This document shows positions 16,426 through 24,832 of a stretch of DNA of 64,000 bases, in pieces (the stretch's first letter is position 1; every line of letters starts with the position of its first letter). Location: assembly GCA_965208965.1 (NCBI GenBank), contig OZ242384.1, positions 3,720,001-3,784,000 on the forward strand. The letters run 5' to 3'. Below the pieces are notes generated by a model. The model was not told the origin of the DNA. It was given only the letters and a program-made list of their open reading frames with translations, and made no database searches. The position numbers and the translations under genes are program-made. The DNA is from Bin5 sp965208965 (GTDB taxonomy: Bacteria; Chloroflexota; Anaerolineae; Caldilineales; Caldilineaceae).

Positions 16426-17375
16426 CAGTCCACCTCCCCTGCGTAATAGACCCAACGTCGCGATTGTCTGAACTGAACGTAAGTGAAGACGAACAGTACA
16501 AAGAAAAAGATCCAGGCCAGCGCCGAAGCATAGCCCATTTCAAAGTATTGGAAGGCGCGCGTATAGATATGCAATGCGTAGAACCAGGTAGAGTAGGCCG
16601 GCCCGCCCTGGGTGGCGACGTAGGCGGCTGCAAATACTCGTAGTGCGCCGATGATGCCAAGAACCATATTGAAGAAAATGGTCGGCGTAAGCATTGGGAG
16701 GGTCACGTTGCGAAACTTGGCCCAGAGACCGGCCCCGTCCACGACGGCGGCATCGTACAGTTCCTGAGGAACACCCTGGAGGCCGGCCAGGAAGATTAAC
16801 ATTGTGTTGCCGCCGATTGCGCCCCACATCGCCATGATAATCAGGCCGGTCATCGCCCAGTCGGGGTCTCGGAACCAGCCTGGGGCGTTGTCGCTGCCGG
16901 TGATGGTACGAATCCAGTGGTTAATCGGCCCCACGTCGGCGTTGAAAATCCAGCCCCAGAGTACGGCGGCGGCGACGATGGGGGTCAGGTGGGGCAGGAA
17001 GAAGAAGGTACGAAACCAGGTCGTTCCCAGTAGTGCTTGATTCAGGAGCATTGCCGCGGCGAGAGCTCCGATTAACGAAAGCGGCACGACGATCAGTGCA
17101 TAGCGGAAGGTCAGCAACAGCGAAGGCCAAAAGAGCCGGTCTTTTGTAAAGATTTCGATGAAGTTCTTCAGGCCAACAAATTCGGGCGGGTTGACGATGT
17201 CGTAGCGGGTGAAGCTGAGGAAACCGGAGGTCATCATCGGACCAACGATGAAGAGAATTATGCCCAGCAACCAGGGCGACAGGAAGATGTAGCCGGCGAT
17301 CGCCTCTTTGGTGCGGAGGTTCGTCGTCCAGCGGGGAAGAGGTATTCTAGAGCCTGCTGTCGCTTCTGTCGTCAT
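16425..17375 (-). CDS. Carbohydrate ABC transporter permease, MalF type (second pair)
   Basis: This 316-residue CUT1 permease has first helix AGYIFLSPWLLGIILFIVGP and EAA-loop region YDAAVVDGAGLWAKFRNVTLPML. TQGGPAYSTWFYALHIY near the C-terminus is typical of MalF/UgpA homologues. Its ATG overlaps the hydrolase stop (ATGA) and its stop overlaps the next permease start. Hydrolase and both permeases are therefore translationally chained. Confidence 0.92.
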   Translation of the reverse strand: MTTEATAGSRIPLPRWTTNLRTKEAIAGYIFLSPWLLGIILFIVGPMMTSGFLSFTRYDIVNPPEFVGLKNFIEIFTKDRLFWPSLLLTFRYALIVVPLSLIGALAAAMLLNQALLGTTWFRTFFFLPHLTPIVAAAVLWGWIFNADVGPINHWIRTITGSDNAPGWFRDPDWAMTGLIIMAMWGAIGGNTMLIFLAGLQGVPQELYDAAVVDGAGLWAKFRNVTLPMLTPTIFFNMVLGIIGALRVFAAAYVATQGGPAYSTWFYALHIYTRAFQYFEMGYASALAWIFFFVLFVFTYVQFRQSRRWVYYAGEVD

Positions 17376-19372
17376 CTCTTCCTCTCCCTGACCATTTCAT
17401 GTCCCTCGTAGAGATCTCGCGCCACTGTGCCTTGGGCCTGTGCGGGGGGATCTACGCCCAGGATGTGGCAAAAAGTGGGGACGACGTCAACGGCATGAAT
17501 GTAGCCAAGCCGGTCGACGGGGCGTTCGTATCCCTTCTTCAGGCCCGGTCCGTCGATGAAGAAGGAGCCGAAGGTAGAGGAGAAACCGTTAGTGGTCGGG
17601 ATAAAGCCGCCATGGTGGGCGCCGTACTCGAGAGGGGCGCCGACGTTTCCTCCGCCGTCGATCCCGAGCCACTGCGTGTAGTAGCCGCTGACGTAGTCGT
17701 GATCCCAGGCGAAAATGACGTCCCCGCACTCGTCTCCCCACTGGCCGAGGAGATAGGCATCGCGCTTGGGCAATGCAATGGCGACAACCGTGTTGCCGGT
17801 CTCTTCGTCGATCCAGGTACGCAGTGCGGTGAGAAGCTCGCGTTCGATCTGGTCAAATTCCGGTCCCGGATCGGCGTTGATCGTAATGTCGAAGCCGCGC
17901 CGGGCGAGGAATGCCTTGGTCCGGTCCCAGTCAATCCGTTCAGAAGGGGGATCGAGGTCCCGGGCGATCGCCTCTTCTCCCCCGTCCTTCAGAACCAGGA
18001 AGCCCTTGTCGCAAAGGAACTGGCGAAGGTTGGCGATGCGTACGTCGGGATACGCGCCGTGGTCGGAAATGATGCCAACATAGACTTCGCCGCCGTTGCG
18101 GTTGGCCTTGTCGGCTGCCTCGTACATCAGGCCCAGCACGCGGTCGCCGACCTGGTAGGCGCGGCGGAAGTAATCCAGGTATTTGTCATTGGTCTCCGGA
18201 TTGAACCCTGGGCACACAGGGTCCACGTCAGCCAGATGGATGTGATTGAGATAGTCATACAGGTGCCAGTGGCAGGTGAAGTAGGAGCAATCTCTTTCGT
18301 GGAGCATGTAGTTGGCGACATTGGCGAACCAAATACCCTGGTACTCGCACTCTTCGAGAGCCGTATCGAAGTCGATCATGCCTGACGTGTATGGCGTCAT
18401 CGAGGCATGTTCCTGATAAGGGCCGAAACGCTGGATCAGTTCTGCTTCGAGTTCGGCGTCCCCATAGGTGAAGCCGTCGGTGTAGGTGATCTGTGTGCGG
18501 TACAGTTTCAGTGCGCTGCCATCGGGTGCGAGCTCCATTACTTTGAAGCGGACGGCGGCTTCCTGGTCGTTTCCGTCGATCTGAAAGTTTTCGACCGCCC
18601 AATCGCTCCATTCGCAGGCCCTGGTCTCAGCCACGACGTCCGCCCCGTCCCGACTACGGCAGATCCGGATCTGATCGTAGCCTTTTCCGCGGCTGTCGAC
18701 TGCAAGAACGTAGAACCGGTTGACATCGCCTCCCAGACGGGCGACGACAGTGAACTCGGTTGCACGCGGCGGAGAGGCGCTTTCCGGAAGATTCGCCCAG
18801 CCTTCGGGTGAGGCGAGTGGAGGCACAGGTTCTATGCTGCGAGGGCCTTCGACCGCGGAACCGTCATGACCCATTGCGACTTCCCCGGCCGCAGACGCGT
18901 CGGTGGAGTATGCCTGGGCTGCCGCTACCTCGAAATCAGTGCTGTTGTGACCCGGAGCGCCGAAGCCGTCTACGACATAGCCAATGTTCACTCCGGACGG
19001 GTGGGCGCCGGGATAATGTACGGCGACGCTCTTGAGTCCGGCGCGTTCCAATGCGTTCCAAATGCGTTCGGCGTTGTTGGCGCGGCCGTCAAAGCTGCTT
19101 ACGGTAACATCTTTCTCGTTTGCCCCGGACTTTCGCTTCACCACGGTCTGCCAGGTGGGCACGCTGTGCGTGCCTGTGTGAGCGCCGGTGGAGAGCGTGG
19201 CCCAATTGGTGGGCGTCCAGACGGGGAAGGAGGGATAGGTTTCGTTGACGGTTCCTTCGTTGAGCAGGCGGCTGAAATTCGGCAGACACCCTTCAGCCGC
19301 GAACTGTTTCATCATTGGAGTGACAAAACCGTCCATCCCATAGGCGTAAATCTTCTTTGTCATTGCTGGCAT
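17372..19372 (-). CDS. Alkaline-phosphatase-superfamily phosphodiesterase/nucleotide pyrophosphatase-like hydrolase
   Basis: This 666-residue protein resembles type I phosphodiesterase/nucleotide pyrophosphatases. Asp14 in YGMDG is the first metal ligand, and the SFPVWTPTNWATLSTG segment (48-63) holds the nucleophilic Thr (53 or 55). Later metal ligands are expected in ISDHGAYPD and YGAHHGGFIP. A large insert (about 150-330) looks like a beta-rich accessory domain. There is no signal peptide, so it should act in the cytoplasm. It heads the transporter operon and overlaps the first permease, so it likely cleaves the imported phospho-compound or sulfo-ester (inference). ATG 19363 is an alternative start. 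Confidence 0.83.
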   Translation of the reverse strand: MPAMTKKIYAYGMDGFVTPMMKQFAAEGCLPNFSRLLNEGTVNETYPSFPVWTPTNWATLSTGAHTGTHSVPTWQTVVKRKSGANEKDVTVSSFDGRANNAERIWNALERAGLKSVAVHYPGAHPSGVNIGYVVDGFGAPGHNSTDFEVAAAQAYSTDASAAGEVAMGHDGSAVEGPRSIEPVPPLASPEGWANLPESASPPRATEFTVVARLGGDVNRFYVLAVDSRGKGYDQIRICRSRDGADVVAETRACEWSDWAVENFQIDGNDQEAAVRFKVMELAPDGSALKLYRTQITYTDGFTYGDAELEAELIQRFGPYQEHASMTPYTSGMIDFDTALEECEYQGIWFANVANYMLHERDCSYFTCHWHLYDYLNHIHLADVDPVCPGFNPETNDKYLDYFRRAYQVGDRVLGLMYEAADKANRNGGEVYVGIISDHGAYPDVRIANLRQFLCDKGFLVLKDGGEEAIARDLDPPSERIDWDRTKAFLARRGFDITINADPGPEFDQIERELLTALRTWIDEETGNTVVAIALPKRDAYLLGQWGDECGDVIFAWDHDYVSGYYTQWLGIDGGGNVGAPLEYGAHHGGFIPTTNGFSSTFGSFFIDGPGLKKGYERPVDRLGYIHAVDVVPTFCHILGVDPPAQAQGTVARDLYEGHEMVRERKR

Positions 19373-19524
19373 ACTGCTCCCCGTAAAGTATGCGAAAGTT
19401 CAGGTAGGTGCCTCCGCAGGGCTCTGGTGGGGTGCTGGTCGTGCAAGACTACTGCGAAGACGCCGCTAAGCAGTGCTATTTGGTGTGCAACCTATCAGGC
19501 GAGGCTGTTGCCTGAGGAGAAATG

Positions 19525-19550
19525 CTTTGGCGGAAGTGTTACCGCCAAAG
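19525..19550. other. Perfect 9-bp inverted repeat in operon upstream region
   Basis: CTTTGGCGG (19525-19533) and CCGCCAAAG (19542-19550) flank 8 nt. No T-run follows on either strand. The position, about 150 bp upstream of the hydrolase start, fits an operator or a 5' leader hairpin. Confidence 0.6.
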
Positions 19551-19710
19551 GACCTGCCTTACATCTACTGGACTCTGTGCCTGTATTAGGATTAAATCCA
19601 GTATTTTGCAGACAGATTACGTCTGGTCGTACGGCTCCCTCCTGATTGAAGTGCGGCAGAGCTCTTGTAGCTATGCTGGCCGGGGCTGAAATTCATACTG
19701 TCTGGGCTTT

Positions 19711-19753
19711 GGTGAGACACTGGAGCTATCCCGATCAACGGGTTGGTCTCACC
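19711..19753. other. Nested 43-nt stem-loop
   Basis: The outer stem is GGTGAGAC (19711-19718) with GTCTCACC (19746-19753). An inner CCCG (19730-19733) pairs with CGGG (19739-19742). It may be a structured 5' or 3' untranslated element; no known RNA family is recognised. Confidence 0.5.
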
Positions 19754-20217
19754 CATCTATCTGTTCTCCCGGCGCAGAATAGTTCGATACCTTGAAAACA
19801 GACTCCGCCCCACTCAAACGTGCGAGCGCCGGGATTATAGCAGCATCGCTAAGGGAATGCAAACTGTCCTCGTAAGGCTCGTTCCGGTCGGGATGGAGAA
19901 TAGAAAGCCATCTTCACTGGCTGACCATGCCGTCGGTCACAGACAGTGCGGCGGGGACGCTGGGGTCTTCTCAGTCCGCAGACGAACTCTCAAGGCCACA
20001 GCTGGCGGAGGATGGAAAGTCTCGCGGTGACGCCGACCCGACCAGGTTATGTATGAGGAAATGGGAAGTGGAGCGTGGGCGGACGGGCCAACCTCAGAGG
20101 ACAGTGAGTCTCTGAGTCTTACGGCAAAGATCTGTCATTGTGGCCGACCCGCAGCGGGACTGGCCCAAAAGAGCTGCATTTCTATTGGGAGGGCGGTTCT
20201 GCAGGAAAGCTCAGACG

Positions 20218-20427
20218 CTATCCCGCAACCATCCCCACCACAGACATTGCAACGACGGCAATGAGAGTGAACGCAATCATGAGCGCAGCCCAACCGCCAA
20301 AGAGAAGCGTTGCAAAAGCATATGAGTTGGGACGGCCGCTTTCCTGGGATTCCGTAGCAGCTTGCTCTTTGGCCGGCGCGTCTTCGCCGGCTACAGCGGT
20401 TTCTTCCTGGACAGTATCTTCTGCCAC
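20218..20427 (-). CDS. Small single-pass membrane protein
   Basis: This predicted 69-residue protein starts at GTG 20427, which has AGGAG 7-8 nt upstream; an in-frame ATG at 20487 has no such site. The first 35 residues are acidic and Ala/Glu-rich (VAEDTVQEETAV). The last 25 form one hydrophobic helix ending at the stop (ALMIAFTLIAVVAMSVVGMV). No family is recognised. It is monocistronic and divergent from the aldo/keto reductase. Confidence 0.5.
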   Translation of the reverse strand: MAEDTVQEETAVAGEDAPAKEQAATESQESGRPNSYAFATLLFGGWAALMIAFTLIAVVAMSVVGMVAG

Positions 20428-20695
20428 CGTGACTCTCCTGTTGTAGTTCGATTTTATGCCGCTGCGACTATCGATGCTTGCCGGCAACTGACCCGACCTT
20501 TTGCAGCCCGTGTACCGGCATGATAGATCGCTTGCTCCGGCCAGTATCCCGCGGGCGCCTGACAGGCTTCATGCAGGTACCGGCGCCATTATAGCACGTG
20601 GCAGGGCCATCTGCACGATTTCCGGCGCCTGGAAAGGCGCGCTACAATGTGATTTCAGAGGCAAGAACTGGCTAACTGCGAAAGGGAATGCTTGA

Positions 20696-21637
20696 ATGGA
20701 GTATCGGACTTTCGGGCGCACGGGACTGCGCGTCAGCGTCGCGGGCGTCGGGGCTGGCGGACCAAGCAAGCTGGGCATGGCGACAGGGCGGAGCGAAGTG
20801 GAGTCAATTGCGGTCGTCCGGCGCGCCCTGGAGCTTGGTGTAAACTATATTGACACGGCGGAGGCCTACGGTACCGAGGAGATAGTCGGTAAGTCGATCC
20901 AGGACTTCGACAGGGATAGCCTGGTCATCGCGACGAAAAAAGGCGCCTATCGCAAGGGTGAGCCTGTGCCCGCTGACGAGTTTGCCGCCGGAGTCGAGAC
21001 AAGCCTGAAGCGGCTCGGCGTGGAGACTATCGACGTCTTCCACTTTCACGGCGCCAGGATGGACCAATACCCACACATTAGCGAAGAGTTGGTGCCGATA
21101 CTTCAGAGCATGCGCCAGGCAGGAAAGATTCGCCATCTGGCCGTCAGCGAACATTTCGCCTCTGACTTTGAGCACCGCCTCCTGCGGCAGGCCATCGAAG
21201 ACGACCTCTTTGACGTGGTCATGGTCGGCTTCAACATTCTCAATCAGACGGCCAGGCGCGACGTGTTTCCAGTGACCCAGGAGAAGGGAATCGCGACCGA
21301 GTGCATGTTTGCGGTGCGGCGTGCATTCAGCAAACCTGAACGGTTGCGGGAGATCCTGGTCGAATTGCGACGCACCGGCGAAATTGATGTAGACGCTGTG
21401 GATCTCTTTGACCCGCTAGGGTGGGTGATGGAGATGAGCGACGCAAAGACCTTGCCGGAGGCGGCCTACCGGTTCTGCCGTCACGAACCTGGGATCGACC
21501 TTGTTCTCACCGGTACGGGCAATATCCGGCACTTGGAGGACAATATAGCTTCGCTTTTGAAACCCCCGCTGCCGGCAGAGGTAGTCGAACGATTGAGGAA
21601 CATATTCGGTCGCGTCCACTCTGTAAACGGTAGCTAG
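20696..21637 (+). CDS. Aldo/keto reductase
   Basis: This is a 313-residue NADPH-dependent AKR with a TIM barrel. It starts with the typical EYRTFGRTGLRVS strand. The catalytic tetrad is readable: Asp53 and Tyr58 in YIDTAEAYG, Lys81 in IATKKG, and His116 or His118 in VFHFHG. It resembles the L-galactose/glucose dehydrogenase-like AKRs rather than AKR1. Its 3' end overlaps, in antisense, the run-off tail of the PEP-utilising gene. Confidence 0.9.
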   Translation: MEYRTFGRTGLRVSVAGVGAGGPSKLGMATGRSEVESIAVVRRALELGVNYIDTAEAYGTEEIVGKSIQDFDRDSLVIATKKGAYRKGEPVPADEFAAGVETSLKRLGVETIDVFHFHGARMDQYPHISEELVPILQSMRQAGKIRHLAVSEHFASDFEHRLLRQAIEDDLFDVVMVGFNILNQTARRDVFPVTQEKGIATECMFAVRRAFSKPERLREILVELRRTGEIDVDAVDLFDPLGWVMEMSDAKTLPEAAYRFCRHEPGIDLVLTGTGNIRHLEDNIASLLKPPLPAEVVERLRNIFGRVHSVNGS

Positions 21638-23453
21638 TCCCTGCTCGGTAGCCATCCCTGCGGAATCGGTCCAACAACTCAATAGTTCCACTGCTTCCGT
21701 CGACGCGAACTTTGGCCCCTGTCTGCAGACGTGAAGTGGCCTGGTCCACGCCCGCGACCGCGGGAATCCCGTACTCGCGGGCGACTACGGAGCCGTGGGT
21801 CATCATGCCGCCTACCTCCATGACCAGTCCACCTGCGGCAAGGAAGAGGGGCGTCCACGAGGGATCTGTACCGGGACAGACGAGGATTTCGCCGGGATCG
21901 AGGCTGGCTTCCAGGGGATCGAACACAACTTTCACTACGCCCTCAACTACGCCGGAGCCCGCGAGCCCTGTTCCGTCTCCAGCCGTTGTGATGCCGGCAA
22001 AATAGGCGGTACCGTCACTGAGCACCAAGCGGGGGATGGGCTGACGCCTCCTTTCAATCTGTTCGCCTGCTCTACGCTCGCTGACCAGTTTCTTCCAGTC
22101 GCCCGGCGCCCCAATCGCCAGCGTTTTCAGTTCCCGCATCGAGAGGTAGAAGAGGTCGTCGGCCCCGTCGAGGACACCCTCTTCGACGAGTTCCCTCCCA
22201 CTTTCCAGGAGCGCGTCGCGCGCGATTCCCATGATTCGAGTCATGGGAAACTTGGGGCTTTCGCGCAAACCGGCCAAGGCGCGAAGGCGGCGGGCGAGAA
22301 GACGCACGAGCCAGGGCCCGAACCGAGCTTCCCAAGCGCTGGCGGCCGCTTTGGCCAGGCGCGCCTCCGCACTGGCTGCCTCCCGCTGTCCTTTCTGGAA
22401 GACGCGATCGGGCGCCATCTCCTGGTCAGCAATAGAGAGGTAGCTTTGTAGCGCGCGCATGATGGGTTCGGGCGCTTCTCGCCAGCGAGGCTGTCCGAAA
22501 TCGAGCTCGGCCAGCCCGCGCATTCCGTACCGGGAAAAGAAGCCGTCGAGCGCGCTCCGAATAGCGCGGGGAAGTTGCTTGTTCTTATACTTGTTGGCTA
22601 AATCCGCGGCATCCGCAGCGACAAACGTCGCGGCGCCTACCCTGTCTTCACGAATCCGGCAAGCCACTTTCCATAGCTCCAGGTCCATCTCTGTGGTCAC
22701 ATTGTTGGGCAGGCTGCGGGTCAGCTCCAACGCCAATTCGGGGGTAATGTCGGAATCGGTGCGCGCCAGGACCGAGGCGATCCTGGTGAGCAAGCCAAGA
22801 GAGGCGTAGCCCGCGACAATCGGGGGGATAAAAAGGGGTAGCAGGAAAGGAAACATGGCATTGTAGCACAGCCACTCGCAGAGATCTGCACGGTCGGCAA
22901 GCGACTGGGCGGCGCGAATTCGTTGGACTGTGTCGCCAAGGTGCCTCTCGATTACAGAATCGATGGTTCGCATATTTGCTTCCGGATCGAAAAAGGCTTG
23001 CAGGGCCGACAGGAGAATGCGGGACGCGAATGGCGCCGCGACCGCAAAGAAGCGGGGGGAAAATCTGGGACTCCCAAGGCGGGAATCAGCTATCAGGTCC
23101 TGGATGGCCTTGGCGGCGCCCGGTTCAACCATGGGCAGAGCTCTGCGAAAAGCCAGCCGGCCGATGGGATTGCCAAGGGCGGCCGTCGAGTCGATCCATG
23201 GGCGACCGGCTGCGGAATACAGGATGCGCTGATCGTACAGCGTGGCGTTTGAGGAGAAGATTCGGGCGATGCCTGAAAACATGCCGCGAAGCATATCCAT
23301 GCCGAGCGCGGTAAACGGACTCAGGACACCCTGAATTGCTCCCAGAAAAACGTACACTTTCAGGGCGCCACCATCGACTCGTGCGGGCAGGGAAAGAGTG
23401 AGGTGATTGGCCTCGACTGCAGAAGATAGAGGCTGCCGCCTGCGAAGGCCCAT
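21507..23453 (-). CDS. PEP-utilising enzyme, C-terminal part of a frameshifted gene
   Basis: This frame carries the middle substrate-binding region and the C-terminal phospho-histidine domain of a pyruvate phosphate dikinase/PEP synthase or rifampicin-phosphotransferase-like enzyme. Homology-like sequence begins only around 23400. CPGTDPSWTPLFLAAGGLV and MMTHGSVVAREYGIPAV hold the phosphorylated His (about residue 553 of the frame). After IELL the family would end, but the frame runs about 45 residues further, antisense into the aldo/keto reductase 3' end. It should be joined to the frame at 23360-24340 by a -1 shift. Confidence 0.8.
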   Translation of the reverse strand: MGLRRRQPLSSAVEANHLTLSLPARVDGGALKVYVFLGAIQGVLSPFTALGMDMLRGMFSGIARIFSSNATLYDQRILYSAAGRPWIDSTAALGNPIGRLAFRRALPMVEPGAAKAIQDLIADSRLGSPRFSPRFFAVAAPFASRILLSALQAFFDPEANMRTIDSVIERHLGDTVQRIRAAQSLADRADLCEWLCYNAMFPFLLPLFIPPIVAGYASLGLLTRIASVLARTDSDITPELALELTRSLPNNVTTEMDLELWKVACRIREDRVGAATFVAADAADLANKYKNKQLPRAIRSALDGFFSRYGMRGLAELDFGQPRWREAPEPIMRALQSYLSIADQEMAPDRVFQKGQREAASAEARLAKAAASAWEARFGPWLVRLLARRLRALAGLRESPKFPMTRIMGIARDALLESGRELVEEGVLDGADDLFYLSMRELKTLAIGAPGDWKKLVSERRAGEQIERRRQPIPRLVLSDGTAYFAGITTAGDGTGLAGSGVVEGVVKVVFDPLEASLDPGEILVCPGTDPSWTPLFLAAGGLVMEVGGMMTHGSVVAREYGIPAVAGVDQATSRLQTGAKVRVDGSSGTIELLDRFRRDGYRAGTSYRLQSGRDRICSSIVRLPLPAAGVSKAKLYCPPSAGYCPYR

Positions 23454-24340
23454 TCAATGTCCTGCGGTTCGCCGTACAGATTGGCCGTGTTTCGACCCAA
23501 CTCCGTCAGCGCCTCTTCAATGCGGTATTCAGCCTTTTTCGTCCTCACACCACCCTCGGATGCCCCGTATAAGACGGTTGACTTGCTCCCCAACACTCTG
23601 TGAAGCACGTTGCCGCTCTCGCTTGAGATAACGTAGTGGTCAGGTTCGACCTGTCCGCTCACCAGGGCTTCTCCCAGGCCAAAGGTTGCGTCAATGACGG
23701 TTTCTGTGCGGCGGCCCGTCAGCGGGTTCGCAGTGAACAGCACGCCGGACGATTCGCTCTGCACCATTTCCTGGACGACCACGGCCAGTGAGACAGTAGA
23801 CTGGTCGATTCCGTTGCGGTCCCTGTAGGCAATGGCCCGTGCCGTCCACAAGCTGCTCCAGCACTCTACAACGGCGCGGAGTAAACTGCTGTCGCTGACG
23901 ACGTTAAGGAACGTGTCCTGCTGGCCGGCGAATGAAAGGTCTGGCAGATCTTCAGCTGTAGCAGAGGAGCGCACTGCGACTGGTGGCCGGCCCAATTCGG
24001 CATACGCCTCACATATCTGGTCGGAGAGTTCGGCGGGCATCTCGCTGGCATGAAGACGCTCCCGTAATCGGTCGGAGAGGGCCGCCAGGGCGGATGCGTC
24101 GCCTGTTGCACTGTTTTCGACTTCGGCTGCCATCCAGCCTGTGAGCCCTGCGGATTTCACGAACGCATCGTAGGCTTCGGTTGCGATGATGAACGCTTCC
24201 GGAATAGGGAAACCTGCTACAGCCAGCTTGGCCAGATTCAGCCCTTTGCCGCCGGAACGGGATAGCGCGAGTCCCGGAGTCGTCAAGGGAAGGCAAATGG
24301 AAGGAGGATTTTCAAGGGGTTCTGTCGCGGAACTGGGCAT
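23360..24340 (-). CDS. PEP-utilising enzyme, N-terminal ATP-grasp part of a frameshifted gene
   Basis: This is the nucleotide-binding half, homologous to the PPDK N-terminal domain: GGKGLNLAKL (29-38), AVRSSATAEDLPDLSFAGQQ with the catalytic Arg, VLFTANPLTGR, FGLGEALVSGQVEPD, and DIEWAFAGGSLYLLQSRPIT at the domain end. A stop follows about 15 residues later (SLFPCPHESMVAP). The linker and rest of the enzyme continue in the -1 frame. The joined product would be about 900+ residues with order ATP-grasp, substrate-binding, His domain, as in PEP synthase and Rph. One missing base in the TTTCCC/GCCC tract near 23385-23400 would explain the break. Confidence 0.82.
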   Translation of the reverse strand: MPSSATEPLENPPSICLPLTTPGLALSRSGGKGLNLAKLAVAGFPIPEAFIIATEAYDAFVKSAGLTGWMAAEVENSATGDASALAALSDRLRERLHASEMPAELSDQICEAYAELGRPPVAVRSSATAEDLPDLSFAGQQDTFLNVVSDSSLLRAVVECWSSLWTARAIAYRDRNGIDQSTVSLAVVVQEMVQSESSGVLFTANPLTGRRTETVIDATFGLGEALVSGQVEPDHYVISSESGNVLHRVLGSKSTVLYGASEGGVRTKKAEYRIEEALTELGRNTANLYGEPQDIEWAFAGGSLYLLQSRPITSLFPCPHESMVAP

Positions 24341-24424
24341 CTGGTTGAGATCGCACTCCTGAATAGGATGCTGCGGACATGAACTGACGACGCAATGTCT
24401 ACAAAGGAAGGGCTTCCGGGGCAG

Positions 24425-24452
24425 TCTATACGAGCGTGCGTTCTCTAGTCAA
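24425..24452 (-). promoter_or_regulatory. Candidate sigma70 promoter for the PEP-utilising gene
   Basis: Read on the minus strand, TTGACT (24447-24452) and TATAGA (24425-24430) are 16 bp apart. They lie about 85 bp upstream of ATG 24340. The spacing is slightly short and the -10 is imperfect. Confidence 0.45.
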
Positions 24453-24758
24453 TGTAAGAGACTGCGTCCACAGTCCTGTCGGCAGGATACCGTCGCCCGG
24501 GAGGCAGCGGGCAACTGAGCTCCTTTCGCATGCCGGCGCCAGTCGCTTCGCGCTAAGAAGGAGGTCAGGCGGAAAGGGCGCATCGGCGGGACCACCCACA
24601 CGGGAGGACATGGGCGGGCGACCTCCTCAAGTGGCTATCAGGGAGGAATGTGTTGTGAGAGTAGAGCACCCGTTTGCAAGTGCAAAGAAGCCTGCTGTCC
24701 GTGTGATGAAGGGGGCCTGAACCGGTCCACGTTCTGCTTGAATCTGCGGGTATCTGTG

Positions 24759-24787
24759 TTGACGACTCTTGGCGAACTTAGTATGCT
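24759..24787 (+). promoter_or_regulatory. Candidate sigma70 promoter for malate synthase
   Basis: TTGACG (24759-24764) and TATGCT (24782-24787) are separated by 17 bp and end 45 bp before ATG 24833. The AAGGAG ribosome site (24821-24826) is well placed. Confidence 0.6.
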
Positions 24788-24832
24788 TAGGCAGTACCTC
24801 TTTCCTTTTCCCTTTCACCTAAGGAGCGCTCC

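Larger units (their letters stand above)
19373..20217. other. 845-bp intergenic region upstream of the transporter operon
   Basis: No coding frame here has a family-like sequence or a credible ribosome site. It holds two strong stem-loops (19525-19550 and 19711-19753) and an 11-bp palindrome GGATTAAATCC near 19590. It must contain the promoter of the leftward operon and the 3' end of the small gene at 20218-20427. Confidence 0.55.
24341..24832. other. 492-bp divergent intergenic region
   Basis: It lies between the leftward PEP-utilising gene and rightward malate synthase. It holds one candidate promoter for each direction. The middle part has a long-range AGGAGGTC (near 24560) / GACCTCCT (near 24620) pairing, with GC-rich sequence between. 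No coding frame is convincing and no known riboswitch is recognised. Confidence 0.5.

Noticed and set aside
23360..23453. Programmed -1 frameshift in the PEP-utilising gene
   Set aside because: The only homopolymer stretch (TTTCCC) is in the wrong phase for an X-XXY-YYZ slippery site in the zero frame.
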